Part shown: in pieces, positions 8,587 through 17,736 of the stretch | Position numbering within the stretch: position 1 is the first letter of the stretch | Layout of the letters: each line of letters starts with the position of its first letter | Assembly: GCA_017469955.1 (NCBI GenBank) | Contig: JAFUFJ010000004.1 | Span: 62,001 to 126,000, forward strand | DNA from: Prevotella sp. | GTDB taxonomy: Bacteria > Bacteroidota > Bacteroidia > Bacteroidales > Bacteroidaceae | Direction: 5' to 3' | DNA: 64,000 nucleotides | Translations under genes and position numbers: made by a program | The notes under the pieces: model-generated | The model's input: the letters and a program-made list of their open reading frames with translations, nothing else | Databases searched by the model: none | What the model was told of the DNA's origin: nothing

Positions 8587-10653
8587 TCAGTGTCTGTTCC
8601 GGTAGGCAGCAAGGCCTTGGTTGAGGAAGTCAAGGTATGCACCGACGTCCTCTTTGTAGCTGTGAGCTGGTGCAAGCGGGTTGCCTTCGTTGTCGACGGC
8701 CACGTAGAAGGGCTGCGTATTGGCTCCGAATTTATGGGTTTGCAGGTAGCTCCACTTCTTTCCGACGGTGTTCATCACCAGTCTTTCGCCGTTCTCTGAG
8801 ACCACAAAAGGCTCGCTGAGCCGGCTCTTGTCGTCGACAAAGAGCGAGATCAAGACATAGTCGTCATTGAGTCGTTGGGCAACACGGGGGTCAGTCCACA
8901 CCGCAGCTTCCATCTTTCTGCAGTTCACACAGCCGAATCCTGTGAAATCAAGCAGCACGGGCTTGCCCAGTTTCCTGGCTGCTCTCATGCCTTCATCATA
9001 GTCAGTATAGCGGGCTTCGACCACGTTGTTGTTGAGATTGAAGTCTTGTGTGGTGATTGGAGGGGCGAAAGCACTCACAGCTTTGCACGGTGCGCCCCAC
9101 AGTCCGGGCAGCATATAGACGGCGAAGGCTATCGAAACCAGTCCGCCCATCACACACAAGACGGGCATGGGGCGCTGCTCTCCGCCGACGATGTCGCTCT
9201 GGAATTTCAGCAATCCGACCAGATACAGGCCGAGCAAGAGGAAGATGGCGATCCACAACGAGAGGAATACTTCGCGATCAAGCAGGTGCCAGCCGTAGGC
9301 AAGGTCGGCAACTGAGAAGAACTTCAGTGCGAAAGCCAGCTCGATGAAGCCAAGAGTCACCTTCACGATGTTCATCCACGAGCCCGACTTCGGGGCTTCT
9401 TTCAGCCAGGAAGGGAACAGGGCGAAGAGCGTGAAGGGCAGGGCTAAGGCCAGGGCGAAGCCGAACATTCCCACAGCCGGACTGACGATGTTGCCCGAAG
9501 TGACGGCATCTACGAGCAGGAGTCCTATGATAGGTGCGGTGCAAGAGAATGACACCAGGGCCAGAGTGAAGGCCATCAAGAAGATGGAAATCAGTCCGCT
9601 TGTGTTTGAAGCCTTTGTGTCGACGGCGTTGGCCCATCGCGATGGCAGCTTGATTTCGAACCATCCGAAGAAGGAAAGGGCAAACACCACGAGCAGGACA
9701 AACAGGAAGATGTTGAAGAAGGCATTGGTCGACAGCTCGTTAAGCTTGCTCGGGCCGAAGAGAAGGGTGATGAAGAGTCCGAGCAACAGGTAGATAACGA
9801 TGATGCTGACGCCGTAGGTGAAGGCGTCGCTGATGCCCTTTCGGCGGTTGTCCTTTGCCCTTTTCAGGAAGAAACTGACCGTCATCGGAATGATGGGCCA
9901 TATACATGGCATGACGAGTGCGAGCAGTCCTCCGACGAATCCCAGCAGGAATATCGACCAAAGCGAGCGCTTCGAGAGGTCGTCGGCTGCCGATCCTCCG
10001 AGGGTTCTCAGCTGTTTGACGACGGGCTGCCACAGGCTTTCGGCGGTGTCGGCACTGGTTTCTCCGGCATCAGCGACAGCGGTCGTGTCGGCTTCAGCCG
10101 TGAGGGTGCCGTCGAGGGGTTCGGCTTCAGCTGCTTCGGCAGGAGCCTTGTCGCCGTCCTTGCTCTCGGCTGCGGGCTTCTCTTCTGCGGAAGGCAGGCT
10201 GACATGGCCGCTTTTCACGAACGGAACGTCCTGCGGAGGCAGGCATGTACGGTCGTTGCACGCCCCATAAGTGAGCGTACAGTCGATGGCGTAGTCAGGC
10301 TTTGTGAACTTGACTTTCTGCACAAACTGCGCGCTATGCTCAAAATAGCGCACAACGGCACCGAACAGTTCCTCGTATTCCTCAATCTCTTTTCCGCGTG
10401 GAGTGAGCCCTCCCACCAGCTCGACGCCGTCGAGTCTGCTCGTCTCGAGCGAGGCTTCTATCGGACCTGCGCCGTTGAGGTTGGTGCTATAGACGTGCCA
10501 TCCGTCGCTGATGGCGACCGAAAACACGATTTCTCCCGTGCCGTTGTCGGCGGTCTTCAGTTCAGAAGCGACCGTGACGGGGCTGACTATCTGGGCAAAA
10601 GCAGCCACAGTGCTCAGAATGACGGTGAGCGCCGTTGCGATTTTTCTTGTCAT
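8587..10653 (-). CDS. dsbD: DsbD-type thiol:disulfide interchange protein
   Basis: The product is 688 residues with the three-part DsbD layout. A signal peptide (about 1-20) leads into a periplasmic DsbD-alpha-like domain that contains CTLTYGACNDRTC. An acidic Ala/Glu/Asp-rich linker follows (about 165-210). Next is the CcdA-like membrane domain with its cysteine pair in LVMPCIWPIIP and ALVSFSCTAPIIG. A C-terminal thioredoxin-like domain carries C575-V-N-C578. It passes electrons from cytoplasmic thioredoxin to periplasmic thiols. It has its own -7 box at 10686 and converges on the RNase H gene across a repeat array. Confidence 0.93.
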   Translation of the reverse strand: MTRKIATALTVILSTVAAFAQIVSPVTVASELKTADNGTGEIVFSVAISDGWHVYSTNLNGAGPIEASLETSRLDGVELVGGLTPRGKEIEEYEELFGAVVRYFEHSAQFVQKVKFTKPDYAIDCTLTYGACNDRTCLPPQDVPFVKSGHVSLPSAEEKPAAESKDGDKAPAEAAEAEPLDGTLTAEADTTAVADAGETSADTAESLWQPVVKQLRTLGGSAADDLSKRSLWSIFLLGFVGGLLALVMPCIWPIIPMTVSFFLKRAKDNRRKGISDAFTYGVSIIVIYLLLGLFITLLFGPSKLNELSTNAFFNIFLFVLLVVFALSFFGWFEIKLPSRWANAVDTKASNTSGLISIFLMAFTLALVSFSCTAPIIGLLLVDAVTSGNIVSPAVGMFGFALALALPFTLFALFPSWLKEAPKSGSWMNIVKVTLGFIELAFALKFFSVADLAYGWHLLDREVFLSLWIAIFLLLGLYLVGLLKFQSDIVGGEQRPMPVLCVMGGLVSIAFAVYMLPGLWGAPCKAVSAFAPPITTQDFNLNNNVVEARYTDYDEGMRAARKLGKPVLLDFTGFGCVNCRKMEAAVWTDPRVAQRLNDDYVLISLFVDDKSRLSEPFVVSENGERLVMNTVGKKWSYLQTHKFGANTQPFYVAVDNEGNPLAPAHSYKEDVGAYLDFLNQGLAAYRNRH

Positions 10654-10685
10654 AGCTGTGTGATAAGTATACCTGTTCTCGCCTG

Positions 10686-10777
10686 CAAAGTTACGATTAA
10701 GCGAGCGAAATACAAAATATTTTTTGGATTTCCGAGTGTGAGTAACTTATTTAAAGTTACGATTAAGCGAGCGAAAT
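10686..10777 (-). promoter_or_regulatory. dsbD promoter with a duplicated 25-bp segment
   Basis: TAACTTTG (minus strand, 10686-10693) is the likely dsbD -7 box. A 25-bp segment beginning AAAGTTACGATTAAGC occurs identically at 10687-10711 and 10753-10777, 66 bases apart. In the distal copy the box reads TAACTTTA, so it is probably weaker or inactive. Confidence 0.65.
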
Positions 10778-10789
10778 GTCCTCGTTTCC

Positions 10790-10926
10790 CGCGCAGATAT
10801 CTATGATGTACGGTCCATACATCTGCTTGGTATGCTTCATACATCTAAGATGTACAGACCAGAAAGGATAGCTTTCTCGGCAAGAACGGGAAACGGCCTG
10901 CGAAAGAGAGGGAAGACTTGCAGGGG
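10790..10926. repeat. Family C ladder joined to a family B ladder
   Basis: Three 22-bp family C units (10790-10811, 10812-10833, 10834-10855), with cores such as CCATACATCTGC and CATACATCTAAGATGTAC, run into three family B-like units (10861-10882, 10883-10904, 10905-10926). The first of these contains AGAAAGGATAGCTTTCTCGG. A TACCTTTA at 11018-11025 is a weak candidate -7 box for the downstream gene. I see nothing else in 10654-11086. Confidence 0.75.
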
Positions 10927-11086
10927 TAAAGCGTCAGCATGACGCAGGTAAAGGCTGAGCACAATCGTTTACGTTGCTTTTTCTTCTTTCCGCGATGGCT
11001 ATATGAAGAAATCGTCGTACCTTTACGCCGTGAACGGGAACAGATCCCCTTGCGCCTTAAACTGCAAAAAGACTATTATATTAAAT

Positions 11087-14000
11087 ATGTACAGAAAAAC
11101 ATTCATCCTGTTGACATGCCTGCTGCTGTCAGCAACAGTCATGGCACAAAGCGAAGTCACTTTCACCGAAAGTCCTTCTGAAGGAGGCCTTGCCTTGGTG
11201 TCAGACGAGGGCATGTCGCCCATCGTTGTTGCCGAGAACGAGGAAGAAGTGGTGAGAACTGCGGCAGAATGCCTGGTCGAAGACCTTCAGCTCGTGACCG
11301 GCAAGAAGACCGAAGTCGTCAGCGATATGCCCTCTTCGGGCACCGCAGTCATTGCCGGAACGGTCGGCACGTCGGCCCTTCTTCGGCAACTTTCCGAAGC
11401 CGGCAAGCTCGACATCAGCGCCGTTGCAGGCAAATGGGAGGCCTATGGACTGCAGGTTGTCGACCGTCCGGCGGAGGGAATCGAAAGAGCACTCGTCGTA
11501 TTTGGCTCGACACCGCGCGGTACAGCCTATGGACTGTTCGACATTTCACGCGGTGCGGGTGTGTCACCTTTGGTATGGTGGGCCGACGTGAATCCTGCCA
11601 AAAGAGCAGCTGTTTACGCATCTTCGGGACGCACTATCGTCGGAGAACCGTCCGTGAAGTATCGAGGCATCTTCATCAATGACGAGGACTTTGGTCTGCA
11701 GCCTTGGGCTGCAAAAGGACCTGACAAGGCCTACAACAACATCGGGCCGAACACCTATACCAAGGTGATGGAACTGCTCCTACGCCTGCGAGCCAACACG
11801 TTGTGGCCGGCCATGCACGCCTCTTCGCGCGCCTTCTGGGACAACAAAGACAATCTTCCCATTGCAAAGAAGTACGACATCATGCTCGGCTCGTCGCACT
11901 GCGAGCAGATGTTACGTGATAATGAGTGGGAATGGAGACGCGCTCCTTACAACGGAACCAACGAAGACTGGAACTATGTCACCAACAAAACCAAGATACA
12001 GAACTACTGGGAAGAGCGCGTAAAAGAGAGCGTTGGCTATGACGCCATGTACACACTCGGCATGAGAGGCGTGCACGACTGGGCCATCTCAGGCTATCCT
12101 TCGACCCAAGACAAGGTGAACGGACTTACCGAAATCATCGGCTTCCAACGGTCGTTGCTCGACAAATACATGGGCAATGCAACCCAGGTTCCTCAACTTT
12201 TCATCCCTTATAAGGAAGTACTTGACGCCTATAATGCCGGCCTGAAAGTGCCTGAAGACATAACACTCTGCTGGGTAGACGACAACCATGGCTACATCAG
12301 ACAGATGCCAAAAGCCACAGAACAGGCACGATCGGGGGGCAACGGCGTGTACTATCACTTCTCCTATTGGGGCACTCCTGCCGACTATCTGTGGCTGTGC
12401 TCACACTCTCCGGCACTGACAAGCTACGAGTTGTCAAAGGCTTACCAGCAAGGAATACAAACACTCTGGATCATCAACGTGGGAGATATCAAGCCCGCAG
12501 AGATGGAACTTGAGTTTGCAATGGACCTTGCGTGGGACGTAGAGCAATGGTGTCCCGAGAAGGCTGCTGGCTATAATCGCTATTGGGCAGCAAAAACTTT
12601 CGGCGAAAACGTGGCCGAAGCCATTGCCAACATCAAGTCGGAATACTATAGACTGGCAGCAAACGGCAAGCCAGAGCACATCTTCCTCGTCGACTATACA
12701 AACGAAGAAATGGAACAACGCATGGCCGACTATGCCGAAATTGCCAGGCAAGTGGACGACGTCAAGGCCAATATCCCGGCAGAACTGCTCGATGCCTACT
12801 TCCAACTGGTGGAATATCCCGTCAAGGGAGCTTACTATATGAACGTGAAAACCTTCCGGGCAACGCAGAGTCTCAGCCTTGCTCGCAGCGGACATCGCGA
12901 CCAAGCTCTGGAATATGCGGCAGAGTCGCGCAAGGCTTACCGGCAGATTGCCGACCTTACCGGCAAGTACAACAAGGAAATTGCCAACGGAAAATGGGAC
13001 GGAATCATGAGCTTCAAGCCTCGCGGACTGGCCCAGTTCAACATGCCAGAGACAGCATCCTTGAGCAACATCGGCAACGTTGTCATGGACATGCCTGAGG
13101 AATCTCCCGCAACTGTCATACCGGCAACCGCCTATACGGCCAGCAACGGCGCCGAGTTTACCACCGTCGAAGGGCTTGGAGTCAGTGGAAAGAGCATCAC
13201 GATATGGCCCCTTGACATGAACACCTACAGCGCAACCCGGGCACCATACGTAGAATACGACGTGCCTGTGAAGGCCGGAATGAACACGATTGCCGTGCGA
13301 TGCCTGCCTACTTTCCCCGTCAACACGGACTATAACCTGAGGGTTGCGCTCAGCATCGACGGCAAACGTGCCACTGCCATATCGCTCAAGACCACCGCAA
13401 CGGAGGGGAAATGGAACCAGACAGTCGTGCAAGGCTTCAACGATGCCTCCGTGGAATACGAGAGCAACGGGGAACAAACCGTCAAGCTTCGCGTGGCTTT
13501 ACTCGATCCGGGCATCGTGATCAGCGACATACACGTCAGCCAACCCGCCAAGGAAGACCTCGAACTCACCGAGCGACTCATCCGAAACTACGACTTCGAG
13601 ATGAACGCTAATTGCGAAGAAAACCCAACAGGAAACATCGGAAGGGGCGTGCCTTGCGGATGGAACCAGAAGGGAAAACTCAACAAAGGCAGCAATGGGC
13701 TCGACTCTTACGGCGTCAATCAAGATGCAACCAACTATCATGGAAACAACGTTTGCTGGTTCAACTCCGTTCCAATGCCGGCAGATTTCGAGCTTTCACA
13801 GACCATTCCTGCCTCAGAACTGGAAGCCGGCACCTACAGAATCAGCTGCCTTCTGTGGGTCGAAAACGGCAAAAAGACCACATGCAGGCTGTTTGCCAAC
13901 GACAATGTTCAGTACTATGGCTACGAAAGTGACTACACCAACCTGCTTACATCCGGCGAGATCAACACCTTTGCAGGCTATGCCGGCGGAGATGCAGGCA

Positions 14001-14926
14001 ACATTGTATTGAAGGAAATGGAAGTATACGTCACCGCCAATGAGAACGAAGACCTCACGTTAGGCATCAAGACCAGCAACAAAAAGAACGACGGAACGAC
14101 GGCTACTGACAACGCAGGATGGTTTAAAGTCGACTACTTCCGCATCAACAAGGTAAGCAACGTGCCCCCGCAGAAGGACGAAGATCTCGCGCTTACCGAA
14201 CAAGTCATCCGCAACTATGACTTCGAACTCTACCAGTCGGGCAACAACATTCTCGAAAACACCTCGGGAGACACCCGGAGATACACGCCCTACGGATGGA
14301 ACATCACGGGCGCTTTTCCCGGACAGTCGTACGGCATCAACCGCGATGCCGGCAACCCTCACAAGACAAACGTAGCCTGGTGCCTGCCTCAGGGAGGCTA
14401 CTTCCCCGACGGATTCGAACTCTATCAAGTCGTGAAAGCCGAAGACCTCACCCCGGGACGCTATCTCGTGCAGTGCAAACTGTGGGTGGAAGAGAACTAT
14501 CTGGGCACCACTCGTCTCTTTGCAAACAACCAAGTGCAGTACTACGGAATGGACATTGACTACGAGAACAACCTCACCAGCGGCGAAGAAAACTCCTTTG
14601 CCGGCTACATAGGAGGCACCAATGGCAACTTCATCCTTCAAGACATGTATGTCTATGTCGACCTGAAAGAGGGCGAGAACCTTCGTCTCGGCATCCGATC
14701 AGACGCACGACAAAGCAACGGAACCCTGCACCCTGAATACAAGAACGGTTGGTTCAAGACCGACTATTTCCGCATCAACAAGGTAGAAGAAACAGCCCTC
14801 AACCAACCTGTTACAGCCCTCAACCAACACACAAACACCATCTACGACCTGCAAGGACGGCAGGTAAGCCGGCAACCGGCAAAAGGCTTCTACATCAAAA
14901 ACGGACAGAAATACGTCGTCAGATAG
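11087..14926 (+). CDS. GH115 family alpha-glucuronidase with two tandem C-terminal modules
   Basis: The 1279-residue product starts with a signal peptide (MYRKTF...SATVMAQ), which is why the ATG at 11087 is chosen over an upstream one at 11003. Residues ~20-820 look like a GH115 xylan alpha-1,2-(4-O-methyl)glucuronidase: KYRGIFINDEDFGLQPWA, NTLWPAMHA and WVDDNHGYIRQM are characteristic. Two homologous ~200-residue modules follow (about 824-1023 and 1033-1234). Each opens with a LIRNYDFE-type segment and closes with WFK-DYFRINKV; they are probably carbohydrate-binding jelly rolls. The last ~25 residues (IYDLQGRQV...GFYIKNGQKYVVR) resemble a type IX secretion tail. It would remove glucuronic acid side chains from xylan outside the cytoplasm. 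Confidence 0.88.
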   Translation: MYRKTFILLTCLLLSATVMAQSEVTFTESPSEGGLALVSDEGMSPIVVAENEEEVVRTAAECLVEDLQLVTGKKTEVVSDMPSSGTAVIAGTVGTSALLRQLSEAGKLDISAVAGKWEAYGLQVVDRPAEGIERALVVFGSTPRGTAYGLFDISRGAGVSPLVWWADVNPAKRAAVYASSGRTIVGEPSVKYRGIFINDEDFGLQPWAAKGPDKAYNNIGPNTYTKVMELLLRLRANTLWPAMHASSRAFWDNKDNLPIAKKYDIMLGSSHCEQMLRDNEWEWRRAPYNGTNEDWNYVTNKTKIQNYWEERVKESVGYDAMYTLGMRGVHDWAISGYPSTQDKVNGLTEIIGFQRSLLDKYMGNATQVPQLFIPYKEVLDAYNAGLKVPEDITLCWVDDNHGYIRQMPKATEQARSGGNGVYYHFSYWGTPADYLWLCSHSPALTSYELSKAYQQGIQTLWIINVGDIKPAEMELEFAMDLAWDVEQWCPEKAAGYNRYWAAKTFGENVAEAIANIKSEYYRLAANGKPEHIFLVDYTNEEMEQRMADYAEIARQVDDVKANIPAELLDAYFQLVEYPVKGAYYMNVKTFRATQSLSLARSGHRDQALEYAAESRKAYRQIADLTGKYNKEIANGKWDGIMSFKPRGLAQFNMPETASLSNIGNVVMDMPEESPATVIPATAYTASNGAEFTTVEGLGVSGKSITIWPLDMNTYSATRAPYVEYDVPVKAGMNTIAVRCLPTFPVNTDYNLRVALSIDGKRATAISLKTTATEGKWNQTVVQGFNDASVEYESNGEQTVKLRVALLDPGIVISDIHVSQPAKEDLELTERLIRNYDFEMNANCEENPTGNIGRGVPCGWNQKGKLNKGSNGLDSYGVNQDATNYHGNNVCWFNSVPMPADFELSQTIPASELEAGTYRISCLLWVENGKKTTCRLFANDNVQYYGYESDYTNLLTSGEINTFAGYAGGDAGNIVLKEMEVYVTANENEDLTLGIKTSNKKNDGTTATDNAGWFKVDYFRINKVSNVPPQKDEDLALTEQVIRNYDFELYQSGNNILENTSGDTRRYTPYGWNITGAFPGQSYGINRDAGNPHKTNVAWCLPQGGYFPDGFELYQVVKAEDLTPGRYLVQCKLWVEENYLGTTRLFANNQVQYYGMDIDYENNLTSGEENSFAGYIGGTNGNFILQDMYVYVDLKEGENLRLGIRSDARQSNGTLHPEYKNGWFKTDYFRINKVEETALNQPVTALNQHTNTIYDLQGRQVSRQPAKGFYIKNGQKYVVR

Positions 14927-14958
14927 CCTCCCTGACAACCTGTATCCCGCCCTTCGAG

Positions 14959-15112
14959 AGGAAGTAACGGCACCCTTCTGCCTACGAAAGTACGCCTTTC
15001 AACCGAAAAAAGAGCGCCTTTCTGCCGGCAATAGATCATCTTTTACCCGGCAATAGATCATCTTTTGGTGAGCAAAACATCATCTTTTGCTCACCAAAAG
15101 ATATACTTTTTT
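14959..15112. repeat. Family A 22-bp ladder upstream of the tRNA
   Basis: Seven units in strict 22-bp register. The first three (from 14959, 14981, 15003) are degenerate. Those at 15025-15046 and 15047-15068 carry GGCAATAGATCATCTTTT. Those at 15069-15090 and 15091-15112 carry AAAACATCATCTTTTGC and related text. Across two units GTGAGCAAAA and TTTTGCTCAC (15068-15093) form a 10-bp stem. Confidence 0.85.
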
Positions 15113-15167
15113 CGCCTCATGGCTTATTTTTTTTCGCCATTTAGGTGGCTATTTCATTTTTAATTCG

Positions 15168-15175
15168 TAATTTTG
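15168..15175 (+). promoter_or_regulatory. -7 box for the tRNA gene
   Basis: TAATTTTG followed by CAGCC, 32 bases before the tRNA 5' end. Confidence 0.6.
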
Positions 15176-15207
15176 CAGCCGAAACAAGCACACTGTTCTT
15201 GTCTCGA

Positions 15208-15281
15208 GGGCTTTTAGCTCAGTTGGTTAGAGCAACAGACTCATAATCTGGAGGTCGTAGGTTCAAGCCCTACATGGCCCA
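15208..15281 (+). tRNA. tRNA with anticodon CAT (tRNA-Met, probably elongator)
   Basis: A 74-base cloverleaf can be drawn. The acceptor arms are GGGCTTT and ATGGCCC with discriminator A. The D-arm is GCTC/GAGC around AGTTGGTTA, the anticodon loop is CTCATAA, and the T-arm GTAGG-TTCAAGC-CCTAC is perfect. No CCA is encoded. Elongator Met is the likeliest identity. Ile2, which also has an encoded CAT anticodon, cannot be excluded by eye. Confidence 0.93.
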
Positions 15282-15318
15282 CAAAGATGCATCAGACGGC
15301 AAGCCTGATGCATCTTTG
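15282..15318 (+). terminator. Intrinsic terminator directly after the tRNA
   Basis: A perfect 14-bp stem, CAAAGATGCATCAG / CTGATGCATCTTTG, with a 9-base loop, followed by CTTTAT. It abuts the tRNA 3' end. Confidence 0.85.
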
Positions 15319-15375
15319 CTTTATGGACTCAGCCCGTCAACATCGGCAAAAAAAACATAAATAATGCGCATTTAT

Positions 15376-15406
15376 TTTGTATTACCGCCAACATCCACTA
15401 TCTTTG
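15376..15406 (+). promoter_or_regulatory. dapB promoter (-33 TTTG and -7 TATCTTTG)
   Basis: TTTG at 15376-15379 and TATCTTTG at 15399-15406 are separated by 19 bases, the spacing of the Bacteroidetes consensus. The ATG is 22 bases after the -7 box. Confidence 0.75.
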
Positions 15407-15428
15407 CAGCGTAATATTACGCATTGAC

Positions 15429-16145
15429 ATGAAAATAGCATTGATCGGTTACGGCAAGATGGGCCACATGATAGAAGACGTTGCCCGCAGCCGTGGCCAC
15501 GAGATTGTGAGCATCATCGACGTAGGCAACCAGCAGGACTTTGAGAGCGAAGCCTTTGCTTCGGCCGATGTGGCCATCGAATTCACCAACCCTACGGCTG
15601 CCTATGGCAACTATCTCAAGGCATTTGCCAAAGGACTGAAGGTCGTAAGCGGTTCGACCGGCTGGATGAAAGAGCATGGAGAGGAGGTCAGAAAGGCCTG
15701 CTCTGAGGGCGGGAACACGCTGTTCTGGGCCTCAAACTTCTCGATCGGAGTGGCGGTCTTTTCTGCCGTCAACCGCTATCTTGCCGGCATCATGAACCAG
15801 TTTTCCCAATACGACGTGGAGCTTGAAGAGACCCATCACGTGCATAAGATCGACCATCCGTCGGGCACGGCCATCACCCTTGCCGACGACATTGTAGGCC
15901 GTCTCGACCGGAAAGACGCATGGTCAGAGGACACGACCGACCCCCGTCTGCTGCGCATCGACCACATACGGCGCGGCGAAGTGGCCGGCATCCATACTAT
16001 CCGCTACGACTCTGAGGCCGACCTGATTACCATTTCGCACGAAGCACACTCGCGAAAGGGATTCGCGCTCGGAGCCGTTCTGGCTGCCGAATACACCCAA
16101 ACCCACTCAGGACTGCTCACCATCTCAGACATGTTCCCTTTTTAA
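15429..16145 (+). CDS. dapB: 4-hydroxy-tetrahydrodipicolinate reductase
   Basis: The 238-residue product has an N-terminal nucleotide-binding motif (IALIGYGKMGHM) and the DapB catalytic segment ELEETHHVHKIDHPSGTA, with the catalytic His and Lys. It reduces dihydrodipicolinate precursors with NAD(P)H in lysine and diaminopimelate synthesis, in the cytoplasm. It has its own promoter and is the first gene of a tight four-gene cluster (dapB, lepB, lepB-like, wbqC-like). Confidence 0.96.
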   Translation: MKIALIGYGKMGHMIEDVARSRGHEIVSIIDVGNQQDFESEAFASADVAIEFTNPTAAYGNYLKAFAKGLKVVSGSTGWMKEHGEEVRKACSEGGNTLFWASNFSIGVAVFSAVNRYLAGIMNQFSQYDVELEETHHVHKIDHPSGTAITLADDIVGRLDRKDAWSEDTTDPRLLRIDHIRRGEVAGIHTIRYDSEADLITISHEAHSRKGFALGAVLAAEYTQTHSGLLTISDMFPF

Positions 16146-16211
16146 GTCCTGGCGAAAACCACCCATAGCAAACCAGAAACCATCGGGAAAAGACCGAACC
16201 TTCTATCAGAC

Positions 16212-17726
16212 ATGGCAAAGAAATACAAGAAAAGCGAAAAGAAGAAAGTAAACATGAAAGTGCAATGGACAAAGTTCATCATCGTCCTTGCGTTGTATCT
16301 CATCTTTCTATACTGGGTAAAGTCGTGGCTCGGCCTGCTGGTCGTCCCCTTCATCTACGACGCCTATATCTCGAAAAAGATCAACTGGCAGTGGTGGAAG
16401 GACGCCGAAAAGCCCGTCAGGGCGGTCATGTCATGGGTTGACGCCATCGTGTTTGCCCTCGTAGCCGTATACTTCATCAACCAGTTCTTCTTCCAAAACT
16501 ACGTGATTCCCTCCAGTTCGCTGGAGAAATCACTGCTCACCGGCGACTATCTCTTTGTCTCAAAACTGAGCTATGGGCCACGCATCCCGCAGACACCCCT
16601 CACGATGCCGCTCACCCAACACACCATGCCTCTCTTTGGAACGAAGTCATACTTCGACTGGCCCCATTGGGATTACCGTCGCGTAAAAGGTCTTGGCAAC
16701 GTACAACTCAACGACATCGTCGTGTTCAACTACCCTGCCGGCGACACGATAGTCAGCGAACCTCAGTATCAAACCTACTACTACGACCTCGTATACGAGA
16801 ACGGTGAGGCCATCTACAAGAACAACTATCCCCACCCTGTCGACCCAAAGAACCTCAATGCGCAGCAGCAACACGACTACTATGACTTCATTTATGCCAT
16901 AGGAAGGAACTATGTGGCCAACAATCCCAATACCTTTGGCCACATTTCTTCTCGACCAACCGACCGAAGAGAAAACTATGTCAAGCGCTGCGTAGGCCTG
17001 CCAGGACAGACGCTTCAGATAAAAAACAAGATCGTATATCTTGACGGCGTGGCCAACAAAGAGCCCGAAAATGTGCAATATCGCTATAATGTCGTCTTCA
17101 AAGAGAATGCCCAACTGACCGACGAACTACTGAAAGAACTGGCCATAACCGGTGAGGATCTCGGGCTGACAAGCATGGCTCTCGGCGATCTTCACAAGCA
17201 TGGCTACGTCGTTCTCTATAGCCGTGAGGTCTGCACTCCGCTGACTTATCATGCAGCCGAGGTGCTGAAGCAGCGCACCGACCTTGTGGAGTCGATCCAG
17301 ATTATCAACGACTTCGGGTCAGACGACCAGCTATACCCGAAGAACAAGGTGACGGGTTGGACGTGCGACAACTACGGTCCTGTGTGGATTCCGCAAAAAG
17401 GCAAGTCGATAGACCTTACGGTCGACAACGTGGCCGTCTATGAACGCCCCATTAAAGTCTATGAAGGCAACGACTTGAAGGTGAAGAACGGGCAGGTATA
17501 TATCAACGGACAACTGGCTAAGAGCTACACTTTCAAGATGGACTACTACTGGATGCAGGGCGACAACCGCCACAATTCTGCCGATTCACGCTATTGGGGT
17601 TTCGTGCCCGAAGACCACATTGTAGGCAAGCCTATCTTCATTTGGTGGTCGAGTGATCCCGACCGTCACGGCATCTCCGGCATCCGTTGGAGCCGTTTAG
17701 GCAAAGTTGTCGACAACATAAAATAG
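16212..17726 (+). CDS. lepB: Signal peptidase I (S26)
   Basis: The 504-residue product is long for LepB. It has a lysine-rich start, two or three hydrophobic segments (about 20-50 and 74-96) and the catalytic Ser103 in VIPSSSLEKSLLTGD. The catalytic Lys258 lies in YVKRCVGLPG, and the C-terminal box is GDNRHNSADSRYWGFV. Long inserts lie between the Ser and Lys boxes and again after the Lys box. It removes signal peptides on the outer face of the inner membrane. It lies 66 bases after dapB and 10 bases before its degenerate paralogue. Confidence 0.95.
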   Translation: MAKKYKKSEKKKVNMKVQWTKFIIVLALYLIFLYWVKSWLGLLVVPFIYDAYISKKINWQWWKDAEKPVRAVMSWVDAIVFALVAVYFINQFFFQNYVIPSSSLEKSLLTGDYLFVSKLSYGPRIPQTPLTMPLTQHTMPLFGTKSYFDWPHWDYRRVKGLGNVQLNDIVVFNYPAGDTIVSEPQYQTYYYDLVYENGEAIYKNNYPHPVDPKNLNAQQQHDYYDFIYAIGRNYVANNPNTFGHISSRPTDRRENYVKRCVGLPGQTLQIKNKIVYLDGVANKEPENVQYRYNVVFKENAQLTDELLKELAITGEDLGLTSMALGDLHKHGYVVLYSREVCTPLTYHAAEVLKQRTDLVESIQIINDFGSDDQLYPKNKVTGWTCDNYGPVWIPQKGKSIDLTVDNVAVYERPIKVYEGNDLKVKNGQVYINGQLAKSYTFKMDYYWMQGDNRHNSADSRYWGFVPEDHIVGKPIFIWWSSDPDRHGISGIRWSRLGKVVDNIK

Positions 17727-17736
17727 CCCCTTCACG

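Noticed and set aside
10790-10926. Remnant of an insertion sequence or MITE
   Set aside because: No terminal inverted repeats enclosing the region and no target-site duplication. The text resolves into 22-bp units instead.
12434-13477. 347-codon open frame on the minus strand
   Set aside because: Antisense to the GH115 catalytic domain, with no domain signature, promoter or plausible start context.
15208-15281. Attachment site for an integrated element at the tRNA 3' end
   Set aside because: No integrase gene and no second copy of the tRNA 3' end were seen; housekeeping genes flank it.
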